A DNA stretch of 64,000 nucleotides, taken from contig NZ_AUMA01000011.1 in the NCBI RefSeq assembly GCF_000422565.1, positions 62,001 through 126,000 of the forward strand, read 5' to 3'. The position numbers and the translations under genes are program-made. The notes below the pieces were generated by a model. It did no database searches and was not told the DNA's origin. It worked only from the letters and a program-made list of their open reading frames with translations. This DNA comes from Desulfovibrio aminophilus DSM 12254. Its GTDB lineage: Bacteria; Desulfobacterota; Desulfovibrionia; Desulfovibrionales; Desulfovibrionaceae. This document shows, in pieces, positions 42,773 through 50,873 of this stretch. How positions within the stretch are numbered: the stretch's first letter is position 1; each line of letters starts with the position of its first letter.

Positions 42773-43110
42773 CAGTACTTCCCTCGCTGCTGGGCGGCGG
42801 CGCGGCAGACCCGCCACAGGGGCGCGGACGGCAGGGAGCGCGGCTCGGGCAGGACCTGCCGCACGCCGTACTCCCGGCCGGACCAGAGGATGAGATCGCC
42901 CCGGGCCGGGTCGGCCTGGGAGGCGTCGAACCGGAACTCCGCGTGCTCGGCCACGTGGTTGAAGACAGGCCCGGGCCAGCCGGGCGGCGGCGGGCAGAGC
43001 CCGTGGTCCGTGACCACGGCCCGCAACGGGGTCTCCGCCCCGCCGCGCCTGAGGACCACCGCCTCGCCCTGCGCGGCCAGGATGGCCGCGGCCGCGCCGC
43101 CGAAGTTCAT
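42772..43110 (-). CDS. Head-tail joining protein (gpFII-like)
   Basis: A 112-aa protein resembling phage attachment/FII-like proteins. The N-terminus is FGGAAAAILAAQGEAVVLRRGGAETPLRAVVTDHG, followed by a beta-rich part (AEFRFDASQADPARGDLILWSGREYGVRQVLPE), like the FII pattern of a short helix then a barrel that prepares the head for tail docking. Translationally coupled to the next gene by TGATG. Confidence 0.7.
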   Translation of the reverse strand: MNFGGAAAAILAAQGEAVVLRRGGAETPLRAVVTDHGLCPPPPGWPGPVFNHVAEHAEFRFDASQADPARGDLILWSGREYGVRQVLPEPRSLPSAPLWRVCRAAAQQRGKY

Positions 43111-43120
43111 CTGGCGGCCC

Positions 43121-43360
43121 CTACTTCCCGTTGAACAGGGGTACGAATTTGGCGATGATCCCGCCCATGGTGGCCGCCGCGCCCATCATGAGGGCGAGCA
43201 CGGCCGCGCCGCCCTTGCGGCGCTGTTCCAGGGCCTGGAGCGCATCCACGTCCTCTTCCAGGGCCTTGATCCGTTCGCTGCGCTCGTCGTCCCGGGCGAA
43301 ATGCGCCTTGAGCATCTCCTCCAGCCTGGCCAGCGTGACTTCCACGGATTCCCTGCTCAC
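43121..43360 (-). CDS. Small coiled-coil/membrane lysis protein, 79 aa
   Basis: A 79-aa protein with an N-terminal coiled coil (VEVTLARLEEMLKAHFARDDERSERIKALEEDVDALQALEQ) and a single C-terminal membrane span (GGAAVLALMMGAAATMGGIIAKFVPLF). This topology resembles XhlA-type or tail-anchored lysis/holin accessory proteins. The GTG start overlaps the holin stop (GTGA). It is the last gene of the lysis cassette. Confidence 0.68.
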   Translation of the reverse strand: MSRESVEVTLARLEEMLKAHFARDDERSERIKALEEDVDALQALEQRRKGGAAVLALMMGAAATMGGIIAKFVPLFNGK

Positions 43361-43818
43361 CGCGCCACCCCCTCCTTCTTTTCCCAGCTCCGCGTGACCG
43401 CGAGGCCGAGCATGCCGAGGATGAGCTCCATGATCGTGCCCGACAGCTCCACGGGATAGGCGGGCAGGACCACGGCCTGGATGTCCGGGGCGTTGGCCAT
43501 GATGGCGATGCACTGCCAGGACCAGAGCACCGCGCCCATGACGTGCTTGGGCAGGTAGTAGGAGGCCAGGGCCAGCCCGCCGATCCAGCCCAGGAAGGGC
43601 CGCCAACCGGCAACGAACACGGACTTGTGCGCGGCCTCGGCCAGGTTCGTCATGATCTGCATGACGTAGGGCTTCTGCCTGAGCTCCTCGAGCTCCGCCT
43701 GCGCCTTGGCCCGTTCCTCGTCCGAGGTGAACAGCTTGTCGGCGGCCGAGCCGACGGCGTTCACCACGGAGGACGCTCCGCCCGTGAAGATCCTGCCGAT
43801 GACGGACATGAGACCCAT
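43357..43818 (-). CDS. Holin, three-transmembrane GTA-type
   Basis: A 153-aa membrane protein similar to the GTA_holin_3TM group. An N-terminal amphipathic/coiled part (SAADKLFTSDEERAKAQAELEELRQ) precedes a conserved KSVFVAGWRPFLGWIGGLALASYYLP and further hydrophobic segments. It would permeabilise the inner membrane to release or time the endolysin. An ATG at 43818 overlaps the upstream stop (TGATG) and is preferred; a GTG one codon upstream is possible. Confidence 0.82.
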   Translation of the reverse strand: MGLMSVIGRIFTGGASSVVNAVGSAADKLFTSDEERAKAQAELEELRQKPYVMQIMTNLAEAAHKSVFVAGWRPFLGWIGGLALASYYLPKHVMGAVLWSWQCIAIMANAPDIQAVVLPAYPVELSGTIMELILGMLGLAVTRSWEKKEGVAR

Positions 43819-44024
43819 CACGCCACCCCGTTGCGCAGGAAGACCCAGGCCGCGGCCGCCAGGACGAAGAGCAGGGCCACGCCCGCGCCGGTCACGGCCC
43901 CGAACCAGAACCTGTCGAAGAGCAGCCAGCCGCAGAGCCCGCCGAGGCCGGAACAGACGAACGTCACCGCCGCCAGGGCCAGGGCGAAGGCCAGAAGCAG
44001 GGCGTTGCCGAAGCCCGCGTCCAT
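43818..44024 (-). CDS. Small two-span membrane protein of the lysis cassette
   Basis: A 68-aa very hydrophobic protein with two predicted spans (ALLLAFALALAAVTFVCSGLGGLCGWLLF and FGAVTGAGVALLFVLAAAAWVFL). It sits between endolysin and holin, 2 nt after the endolysin stop. It may be a second holin or antiholin (inference). Confidence 0.65.
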   Translation of the reverse strand: MDAGFGNALLLAFALALAAVTFVCSGLGGLCGWLLFDRFWFGAVTGAGVALLFVLAAAAWVFLRNGVA

Positions 44025-44026
44025 GT

Positions 44027-44521
44027 TCAGCCCTCCCAGCGGTTGTCGGCCATCTGCCGGGCCAGACGCCGGGCCCGGCCGCCCACCTGCTTGGCCCAGA
44101 GCGAGTCGAGCATCTCGTCGGCGGCGCGGGGATAGTCGCCCGTGCGCATGGCGTGCAGGGCCCGGGCGAAACCGGCCACCTTGGCCGCGCCCATGTTGAA
44201 GACCATGTCCCAGAGCACGGCCTGGCGCGGCGGGTCCAGGTGCGCGGCCCAGGGCCAGCGCCGGAGCATGTCGGAACGGGCGTCCAGGAGGTCCGCGACG
44301 AGCAGGCGGTCGGCCTGCTCGCGGGTGATGGCCGCGCCGACCTCGCAGGGGATGCCGGGCACGGGCCGGGCCTCCAGGTTGTGGCCCCAGCCGATGGTCA
44401 CGTGTCCCGTGGGGCAGCGGTAGGCCTGGAGGCGCAGGCCCTCGGATGCGGTGATCTGGTCCACCAGCCCGGCCGGGATGCCTTCGGCTTCCGCCCTGGC
44501 GTGGAGGCTCGACTTGTCCAT
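44027..44521 (-). CDS. Phage lysozyme (endolysin), T4-lysozyme-like GH24
   Basis: A 164-aa muramidase cleaving the glycan strands of peptidoglycan. The catalytic pattern E-x8-C-x5-T is visible in SEGLRLQAYRCPTGHVTIGWGH; cysteine replaces the T4 Asp20, as in P22- and phage-21-type lysozymes. No signal peptide or SAR segment is seen, so export depends on the holin. The start at 44521 is chosen because the homologous N-terminus begins there and AAGGAC lies upstream. First gene of the lysis cassette embedded between head and tail genes. Confidence 0.9.
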   Translation of the reverse strand: MDKSSLHARAEAEGIPAGLVDQITASEGLRLQAYRCPTGHVTIGWGHNLEARPVPGIPCEVGAAITREQADRLLVADLLDARSDMLRRWPWAAHLDPPRQAVLWDMVFNMGAAKVAGFARALHAMRTGDYPRAADEMLDSLWAKQVGGRARRLARQMADNRWEG

Positions 44522-44620
44522 GCTCGGCCGTCCTTCGCGGTTGGCTCCTCCCTGTTCGCGGGGGCCCGGCCCGACCGCCGGACCGGACCCCCGCCGCACA
44601 AGGGAGGAGGGGTTGGGGGA

Positions 44621-44974
44621 TCAGACGTTGAGCTTGATCTGAACCGTGGGCGCGTTGTCGGCGGCCCCGGCGAAGGCCGCTCCGGCGGCGAGGTTGTCCG
44701 TGGCCGTGGTGGTCAGGGCCCCGCTTCCGGCCGCGCCGGAAACCGGGCTGCCGTCCGCGTCCCAGTAGAGCTTCGCGCCCTGGGGCACGGCTCCGGCGGC
44801 CTTGCGGACCTCGAAGACCTCGCTGATGGCCACGCTTCCGGAACCGCCGTCCGGGATCTCCCGCACGGCCAGGCCGAACAGCGCGCCGATCACCACGGGC
44901 TCACCCGAGGGGATGGCCTTGCCCGTGGCGTTCTCGTACTTGAGCACCTTTCCTTCGCAGACGTGGTTGAGCAT
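44621..44974 (-). CDS. DUF2190-type capsid decoration/head protein
   Basis: A 117-aa protein of the DUF2190 family, beta-rich: GKVLKYENATGKAIPSGEPVVIGALFGLAVREI, QGAKLYWDADGSPVS, TVQIKLNV. In phages it is encoded next to the capsid gene and probably forms a decoration or head-fibre trimer. It lies 24 nt after the capsid fusion stop with GGAGAGAGCCC before its ATG. Confidence 0.85.
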   Translation of the reverse strand: MLNHVCEGKVLKYENATGKAIPSGEPVVIGALFGLAVREIPDGGSGSVAISEVFEVRKAAGAVPQGAKLYWDADGSPVSGAAGSGALTTTATDNLAAGAAFAGAADNAPTVQIKLNV

Positions 44975-44998
44975 GGGCTCTCTCCTTCGCGCTCCGGC

Positions 44999-47095
44999 CT
45001 ATTCGCCGGGGTTCTTCTGCAGGCCGCGGAAGTCCATGACGCCCGCGCCGAACACGTGGCGCACCTTCCAGAACAGGGAGTCGTTCCGGGCCTCCTCGAT
45101 CTCCTCCAGGTAGGGCTGCTCGCTGCCGTCCAGGAAGGCCACCTCCACGGTGTCCACCTGGGCCGGATCGGCCGCGCCGAACCAGGCCTTCTCGCTCACG
45201 TCGTCCAGGCGGGGCTCCACGATGGGCGTGATGCCCTTGGTGGACCAGGGGTTGAGGGTGCCGGCGGGCATGTTCTCCTTGGGCAGGGTGGCCGAGCGCA
45301 GGACGATGTCCGCGTCGGTCTCCTGGATGGCCGGGACGATGATGTACTTGAGGGCCAGGTTGAGCTTGGCGCCCTGGATGCCCTTCTGGCGACGCATGGC
45401 GGTCTGCATGGCCTTGAGGGTGTCCGGGGACACCGGGCCGAGCGCCGCGCCGGAGGCCAGGTTGCGGTGGTCGCCGTGGAAGAGGAGCTTGTTGTCCTCC
45501 TTCAGGCGCAGGGTGTCGCTGAGCAGCAGGCCGTAGACCACGTCCGACTCCTTGCGCCGGGCGGCCTGGCCCAGAAGCCGGGGCATCCGGGCGAAGGCCC
45601 GCAGGTCGTCGTTGACGATCATCTCGTAGGTCAGGGGGACCATGCGGCCGTACTTGCCCACGCTGTAGGACTCCTGCTTGTCCCGGAGCGTGCCGGTCCT
45701 GTACTCCTCGCCCTCCAGGGTGAGCACGAGGTCCGGGGCCTCGGACAGGGCGATGCCGTGGATCTCCTTGAAGTCCGTGGCCGGAACCACGTTGACCCAG
45801 GGCCGCCAGGTGGAGGGGGTCTCGGCGTAGGCCTTGAGCAGGGTCTTGTGCACCGCGTCCTTGAACACGGCCGCGAAGTCCGAGGTGCTCATGGGCCCTG
45901 CCGAGAGGGCCAGGACCTTGGAGGCCACCTGGTTGCGGGACAGGCCCCGGGTGTCGACGCCCGCGCGTTCCAGGCAGAGGCGGGCCAGCTCGTAGGTGGT
46001 CAGGCCCCGGAACTCCTCGTGGCCCGGAGCGGGCTTGTCCACCCCGAGGCCCAGGCGCAGGAGCACGCCGTGGCGCGCGGCCAGACGGAACTTGTCGCGC
46101 TCGTCCGCGCCCGTCTCCAGCCGGGCCCCGGCCAGAGGCGGGTTGGCCTGTCCGGCCAGTTCGAAGAGCCGGGCCGTGGCCGTGTCCAGGGGCAGGCCCT
46201 GGCCCACCACCTCGGTGACCTGGGCCGCGCTCAGGTTGAGCTGCAGGCCCCGCTGATAGAGCTCGGCGGTGTCCCGGCGGGCCGTCTCGGCGACCTCCCG
46301 GCGCGCGGCGGCCAGCTCGGCCTCCTGGGCCGGAGCCTCCAGGCGGCCGTCGCCCGGGGCCGGGGCGGCCGGGGTCATCAAGTCCTTTTTCTCGGGCATC
46401 TCGTCTTCCTCCTGGGAAAGGTTGGCGTCCGCGCTCAGGGCGACGGCCGCGGTATCGTCGTCCGCCCCGAACGGGACGAAGCTGACCTCGAAGACTTCCG
46501 ACTCCAGCCAGACATCGATGGGGCCCTCGACGGTCCGGCCGTTCACCATGTGGGTTTTGCCCTTCTCCACCCGCAGGAGCTTCCGGCCCTCCACGCCGAT
46601 GGAGGCCTGCCAGGGGAAGCCCTCGCGGGCCAGGCCGAGCACCTCCCGGGCCCTGCCGGTGACCTGGGAGAACTGGCCCAGGACATAGAAGCCGTTGGCG
46701 TCCGTCCTGGCGCCGTCGATGGTGCCGACCACCTCGTGGGGATCGTGGAAGTAGAAGCTGGGGGCCTTTTCCTTGCGGAGCTTCAGGCCCTTGAGGTCGA
46801 TGATGAAGCGGCCGAGCCAGCCCCAGTCCACTTCCTTGCCGGTGTAGGCCAGGATGGCGAAGCGGGACGGCCCGCCTTCCTCTTCCGGAGTCTGTTCGCC
46901 GGACATGGCGACCTCGGCCGCGAGCATGGCCGTGTTCCGGTCGCGCAGCTCGGCCAGACGGGCCATGCGGCCCTGGTTCCAGTCCGCCGTGCAGGCGGCC
47001 AGGGCGTCGGCCTCGGACTCTCCGGCCTCGCGGCGCTCGGCCAGACAGCGGCCGAGGAAGTCCTGCTTGGCCTCATTCCTCCTGGGCTTGGGCAT
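44999..47095 (-). CDS. Prohead protease-scaffold-major capsid fusion protein
   Basis: A 698-aa fused head protein. Residues about 60-225 are a prohead-protease-like region (SFYFHDPHEVVGTIDGARTDANGFYVLGQFSQVT...ASIGVEGRKLLRVEKG...VFEVSFVPFG). Residues about 226-370 are helical, scaffold-like. Residues about 370-698 are a Mu-type/HK97-like capsid (STWRPWVNVVPATDFKEIHGIALSEAPDLVLTLEGEEYRTG, MIVNDDLRAFARMPRLLGQAA). An internal ATG at 46399 has AGGAGG 8 nt upstream and could yield a separate 466-aa scaffold-capsid product. Overlaps the portal gene end by about 20 nt. Confidence 0.85.
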   Translation of the reverse strand: MPKPRRNEAKQDFLGRCLAERREAGESEADALAACTADWNQGRMARLAELRDRNTAMLAAEVAMSGEQTPEEEGGPSRFAILAYTGKEVDWGWLGRFIIDLKGLKLRKEKAPSFYFHDPHEVVGTIDGARTDANGFYVLGQFSQVTGRAREVLGLAREGFPWQASIGVEGRKLLRVEKGKTHMVNGRTVEGPIDVWLESEVFEVSFVPFGADDDTAAVALSADANLSQEEDEMPEKKDLMTPAAPAPGDGRLEAPAQEAELAAARREVAETARRDTAELYQRGLQLNLSAAQVTEVVGQGLPLDTATARLFELAGQANPPLAGARLETGADERDKFRLAARHGVLLRLGLGVDKPAPGHEEFRGLTTYELARLCLERAGVDTRGLSRNQVASKVLALSAGPMSTSDFAAVFKDAVHKTLLKAYAETPSTWRPWVNVVPATDFKEIHGIALSEAPDLVLTLEGEEYRTGTLRDKQESYSVGKYGRMVPLTYEMIVNDDLRAFARMPRLLGQAARRKESDVVYGLLLSDTLRLKEDNKLLFHGDHRNLASGAALGPVSPDTLKAMQTAMRRQKGIQGAKLNLALKYIIVPAIQETDADIVLRSATLPKENMPAGTLNPWSTKGITPIVEPRLDDVSEKAWFGAADPAQVDTVEVAFLDGSEQPYLEEIEEARNDSLFWKVRHVFGAGVMDFRGLQKNPGE

Positions 47096-48569
47096 TGCCG
47101 TTCTCCTTGGCTTGCAGCCCGCCGAAGAACGTCTGCTCCTCGGCCAGCTCGTCCATGATCTCGTCCAGGTCCTGGCCCCGCGAGGCCGCGATGCGCCGCC
47201 GGGAGGTGGAGCCCAGGGCCAGCTCCAGCTTGGCCGCGCTGGCGTCCTTGTACGGGTCCACCCAGGGCCAGCCCGGGGTCTGCCAGGTGACGGGGATCTC
47301 CGGGCCCAGGTCCTCCAGGCCGGAGAGGAAGAGAAAGCGGGACCAGAGGTCCCAGACCGGACGGTTGAAGGCCCGGTTCAGGAAGATCTGCTGCTTCTGG
47401 TAGCCCCGGCGCTCCTCCAGGGCCGCCGAGCGGGCCGAGGAGTAGGAGGCGTCGGTGTAGTCGTTGGAATAGGCCTCGTAGCTCATGCCCAGGCCCGCCG
47501 ACGCGCCGCGCAGCTGGACCTTGCTGAACGGCTCGTAGGTCATGCCGGGCCGGGTGAAGCCCGCGGCGTTGATCTTGGTGCCCGCGGGCATGATCTGGAT
47601 CCGGCCGGGCTCCACGAAGTCCGGGAGCCGGACCTCGCCGCCCTCGTGTCCGCCGGGCAGGGCCCCGCCGAAGTGGGCCGGGTCCATGGCCTCGGGATAG
47701 GGGGTCTCCACGAAGAAGCCGAAGGCGGCCGTGAGCCGGGCCGCGATACGCTCGGCGTCCTGGTACTCGTCGAAGTCGTGCATCTCCATGATCACGGCCG
47801 CCAGCCAGGACATGCCGCGCGTCTGGGAGGCGCGCTTGGGCGCGAAGACGTGGGCCACGCGCTCGGCCGGAACGCGCGCCGAGGCTCGGGCCGAGCGGCC
47901 CATGGGCCCCAGGCCGCCGGGGTGTTCGCTGAACAGGTGGTAGGCCACGGGCGCGCCCTCGGCGTCGAACTCCACGCCGCGCACCGCCCTGTTGCCGTTC
48001 GCCAGCTCCCCGTGCACCGAGGCGTCCAGGTGGTCCGCCTCCAGGATCTCCAGGCCCAGGGGCACGACGCCCTCGCGCAGGAGCCGGGCGGACTCGTAGA
48101 AGTGCACGAGCGCCTCGCCGTCCACCCAACAGTGGCGCAGGGCCAGTTCCTGCTTGCCGTAGAAGTCCACGCGCCGGTGCTCGGCCCAGCGCCGGAAATG
48201 ATCCTCGGCCCGGGTGTTGCGCGCCCGGTCCAGGCGGCCCTGGGCCGTGCGCAGCTGGGCCTGGGGCCGGATGCCGGTGAAGATCACGTTGTTGCAGATC
48301 TTCTCCAGCGCACCGGAGACGTGGGCGGAGTTGCGGGCCAGGTCGCGGGCCCGGGCCGTGACCCAGGCCCAGTCGCGGCGGATGTGCTCGTCGGCGGTCT
48401 TGTTGGCCGGACGCCAGTTGCGGTTGGCGCCCTTGCGCGAGGCCGCGGCGTAGGACAGCAGGGCCCGGCGCTGGCGCATGTACTCCACGGCCCGGGCCGG
48501 GCGGCGCAGGCCGATGAGGTGGGCCATGCCCAGGGTCCAGATGTCGTAGAGGCCGCGCGCGAGGTTCAC
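47073..48569 (-). CDS. Phage portal protein (lambda gpB family)
   Basis: A 498-aa portal subunit forming the dodecameric DNA gate of the capsid. Lambda-type features: YAAASRKGANRNWRPANKTADEHIRRDWAWVTARARDLARNSAHVSGALEKICNNVIFTGIRPQA, HCWVDGEALVHFYE, VAHVFAPKRASQTRGMSWLAAVI, LRGASAGLGMSYEAYSNDYTDASYSSARSA. Start overlaps gpW by 4 nt. Confidence 0.95.
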   Translation of the reverse strand: MNLARGLYDIWTLGMAHLIGLRRPARAVEYMRQRRALLSYAAASRKGANRNWRPANKTADEHIRRDWAWVTARARDLARNSAHVSGALEKICNNVIFTGIRPQAQLRTAQGRLDRARNTRAEDHFRRWAEHRRVDFYGKQELALRHCWVDGEALVHFYESARLLREGVVPLGLEILEADHLDASVHGELANGNRAVRGVEFDAEGAPVAYHLFSEHPGGLGPMGRSARASARVPAERVAHVFAPKRASQTRGMSWLAAVIMEMHDFDEYQDAERIAARLTAAFGFFVETPYPEAMDPAHFGGALPGGHEGGEVRLPDFVEPGRIQIMPAGTKINAAGFTRPGMTYEPFSKVQLRGASAGLGMSYEAYSNDYTDASYSSARSAALEERRGYQKQQIFLNRAFNRPVWDLWSRFLFLSGLEDLGPEIPVTWQTPGWPWVDPYKDASAAKLELALGSTSRRRIAASRGQDLDEIMDELAEEQTFFGGLQAKENGNAQAQEE

Positions 48570-48781
48570 CGGCGGCCTCCGAACACGGCCTGACCGTGCA
48601 GGGAGCCGGACAGGCAGGCCAGGCGGGCCTCCAGCTTCTCGATCTGCTGCTGGAGCGCGGGCAGGTTCGCCCGGGAGAAGACGGTGTCCCCGGCGGTGAA
48701 GGACTGGGCCCCGCCGAGGATCGCCTCCTCGGCGGCCAGATACCGGTTCAGCCGGGCTTGCAGTTCGTCGCGCGTGGCCAT
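48566..48781 (-). CDS. gpW/DUF6148-like head-tail connector
   Basis: A 71-aa protein with the gpW-like plan: a helix (DELQARLNRYLAAEEAILGG), a beta hairpin (AQSFTAGDTVFSRANL) and a second helix (PALQQQIEKLEARLACL). It plugs or extends the portal. It is the first structural gene after the flavodiiron cargo. Its ribosome binding site GGAG lies in the 3' arm of a 9-bp hairpin. Confidence 0.82.
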   Translation of the reverse strand: MATRDELQARLNRYLAAEEAILGGAQSFTAGDTVFSRANLPALQQQIEKLEARLACLSGSLHGQAVFGGRR

Positions 48782-48784
48782 GTC

Positions 48785-48809
48785 CGCTCCAAAGGGGTCT
48801 TTTGGAGCG
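48785..48809 (-). promoter_or_regulatory. Hairpin sequestering the gpW ribosome binding site
   Basis: A perfect 9-bp inverted repeat, CGCTCCAAA (48785-48793) and TTTGGAGCG (48801-48809), with a 7-nt loop. In the leftward mRNA the 3' arm holds GGAG, followed by GAC and the gpW ATG. Confidence 0.55.
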
Positions 48810-48847
48810 AACCTACAGCGCGGTTCATTTCGGGGGGAAGGGAGTCG

Positions 48848-48936
48848 TTACCAGGGCTGGTAAATTACCAGGGCCGGGAAAGAAGCCGCAGACTGTCCCG
48901 ATGTCCTCCCCCAAGATGTTTTTTACCGAAAAACAT
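48848..48936. promoter_or_regulatory. Palindromic candidate operators upstream of the flavodiiron gene
   Basis: Two palindromes: TTACCAG-GG-CTGGTAA (48848-48863), followed by a third half site TTACCAG (48865-48871); and ATGTTTTT-TACCG-AAAAACAT (48916-48936). They lie between divergent genes gpW (leftward) and the flavodiiron gene (rightward). No named regulator consensus is matched. Confidence 0.4.
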
Positions 48937-49112
48937 GATACATCTTCAGTATCCAGGCATGGAAGGAAAAGCGCCATCCTTGCCGGGGATCGGTCCGGCG
49001 CGCTGGAGTCCTTGGGGTGTTCGTCTTCAAACGCCACCAAGGCGATGGGGAGGCCCCCGTCTCCAGTCGCCGTCTGTCCTGAACGCGACCATGCAACAAC
49101 GGAGGAGCCTCC

Positions 49113-50333
49113 ATGAGCTTGAAAATAACCGATGCCGTGACCTGGGTTGGCAAGAAGGACTGGGAACTGCGTCGCTTCCACGGCGAGGAGTATTCCACCC
49201 ACAAGGGCAGCACCTACAACTCCTATCTGGTGCGGGACGAAAAGACCGCGCTGATCGACACGGTCTGGGGCCCCTACGCCAAGGAGTTCGTGCAGCAGCT
49301 GGCCGCCACCGTGGAGCTGGCGGGCATCGACTACGTCATCGTCAACCACGCCGAACCCGACCACAGCGGCGCACTGCCCGAACTCATGCGACATATCCCG
49401 GGCGTACCCGTGTACTGCACCGCCAACGCGGTGAAGTCCATCACCGGCCAGCACCACATCGACCTGAACTTCCAGGTGGTGAAGACCGGCCGGCGTCTGA
49501 GCCTGGGCAAGCGCGAGCTCATCTTCATCGAGGCGCCCATGCTGCACTGGCCGGACACCATGTTCTGCTACCTCACCGGCGAGGACATCCTCTTCAGCAA
49601 CGACGCCTTCGGCCACCACCTGGCCACCGAGGGCATGTACAACGATCTGGCCGACCCCTGCGCCCTGGAGGCGGAGTGTCTGAAATACTACGCCAACATC
49701 CTCACGCCCTTCAGCCCGTTGGTGAAGCGCAAGATCGAGGAGTTCGCCGGTCTGAACCTGCCGCTCAAGATGATCTGCCCCAGCCACGGCACCATCTGGC
49801 GCACCGACCCCATGAGCATCGTGTCCAGGTACCTGGAGTGGGCGGCGGACTACCAGGAGAACCAGGTGACCATTGCCTACGACACCATGTGGAACAACAC
49901 CCGGCGCATGGCCGAGGCCATCGCCGAGGGCCTGGGCGAGGCTGCGCCCGCCACCACGGTGAAGCTCTTCAACGCCGCCCGCACGGACAAGAACGACATC
50001 ATCACCGAGGTCTTCCGTTCCAGGGCCGTGCTTCTGGGTTCTCCGACCATCAATCGGGGCTATCTGTCCTCCCTGGGCGGCCTGCTGGAAATGATGCGCG
50101 GCCTGGGCTTCAAGAAAAAGAAGGCTGCGGCCTTCGGCTCCTACGGCTGGAGCGGCGAGAGCGTGAAGATGCTGAACGAGCACCTGCGGGGATGCGGATT
50201 CGAGGTGCCCGACGAGGGGCTGCGCGAACTGTGGGCGCCGGACGGGGAGGGACTGCACCGCTGCCGTGAGTTCGGGAGGCGGTTTGCCTTGGTCCTTGCC
50301 CCCGACACGACGCGGGAACCTCTCAAAAAGTAG
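49113..50333 (+). CDS. roo: Flavodiiron protein, rubredoxin:oxygen oxidoreductase (ROO)
   Basis: A 406-aa soluble enzyme reducing O2 (or NO) with electrons from rubredoxin, detoxifying oxygen in anaerobes. The N-terminal metallo-beta-lactamase-like domain carries the di-iron ligands: HAEPDH (about 79-84), LHWPDTM (about 147), NDAFGHH (about 165) and CPSHGTIW (about 228). The C-terminal flavodoxin domain (about 250-400) has AYDTMWNNTRRMAEAI and FGSYGWSGESV for FMN. The gene is on the plus strand inside the leftward phage head module, with GGAGGAG before its ATG and its own terminator. No rubredoxin gene is beside it, so it would use a host rubredoxin. Confidence 0.95.
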   Translation: MSLKITDAVTWVGKKDWELRRFHGEEYSTHKGSTYNSYLVRDEKTALIDTVWGPYAKEFVQQLAATVELAGIDYVIVNHAEPDHSGALPELMRHIPGVPVYCTANAVKSITGQHHIDLNFQVVKTGRRLSLGKRELIFIEAPMLHWPDTMFCYLTGEDILFSNDAFGHHLATEGMYNDLADPCALEAECLKYYANILTPFSPLVKRKIEEFAGLNLPLKMICPSHGTIWRTDPMSIVSRYLEWAADYQENQVTIAYDTMWNNTRRMAEAIAEGLGEAAPATTVKLFNAARTDKNDIITEVFRSRAVLLGSPTINRGYLSSLGGLLEMMRGLGFKKKKAAAFGSYGWSGESVKMLNEHLRGCGFEVPDEGLRELWAPDGEGLHRCREFGRRFALVLAPDTTREPLKK

Positions 50334-50377
50334 TGCATGCCGGTCACAGTCTGCAAGAGGCTCAATTTCAACAATCG

Positions 50378-50416
50378 AACGGGGAGGGAACAGGGGTTTC
50401 CTCCCCGTTTCTTTTC
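50378..50416 (+). terminator. Terminator of the flavodiiron gene
   Basis: Stem AACGGGGAGG / CCTCCCCGTT (10 bp) with a 12-nt loop, followed by TCTTTTCT. It lies 45 nt after the stop codon. It isolates the cargo gene from the phage late operon. Confidence 0.8.
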
Positions 50417-50606
50417 TGTCTCCGCTGCCGCTTCCATCCTTCCCGCCTGGCTTCCACGATCACGCCCAAGCCTGTCCAACTGTCAGGCAGGGCGGGACGG
50501 TTGCGGCAGTGTGGGCATTCCCAGGCGGGGGGTGATCAGGGGCGGCCTGGGCCGAGGTGTTTCCCGGGCCAGTTGAAGGGACCGTGTCCGCGGCGGCCGG
50601 CAGCGA

Positions 50607-50873
50607 TCAGTAATGGTAGCGGCACTGCACGATGACCAGGGCGTCGGCCTCGCCATCAAAGGCGTAGACGAGCCGGTGTTCCTGGTTGATGCGGCGGGAC
50701 CAGTAGCCGGAGAGGTCGAAGCGCAGCGGTTCGGGCTTGCCCAGGCCCTCGAAGGGCGTGCGCAGGGCGTCCCGGATCAGGGCGTTCAGACGCTTGAGCA
50801 CGGCCTTGTCGGTCTTCTGCCAGTAGAGGTAGTCCTCCCAGGCCTGCTCGGTCCAGGTGAGCCGGGGCATCAC
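50607..50873 (-). CDS. yoeB: YoeB-type ribosome-dependent mRNase toxin
   Basis: An 88-aa RelE-superfamily toxin with YoeB features: LTWTEQAWEDYLYWQKTDKAVLKRLNALIRDALRTPFEGLGKPEPLRFDLSGYWSRRINQEHRLVYAF ... CRYHY. The catalytic pattern seen in E. coli YoeB is present (Glu near 50, Arg in SRRIN, the terminal H-Y pair). It overlaps yefM by 4 nt. In the leftward direction it is the last gene before the plus-strand flavodiiron gene and converges on it. Confidence 0.95.
   Translation of the reverse strand: MMPRLTWTEQAWEDYLYWQKTDKAVLKRLNALIRDALRTPFEGLGKPEPLRFDLSGYWSRRINQEHRLVYAFDGEADALVIVQCRYHY

Noticed and set aside
43706-47158. 1150-aa plus-strand ORF opposite lysis and capsid genes
   Set aside because: Antisense of six supported genes with overlapping starts and stops.
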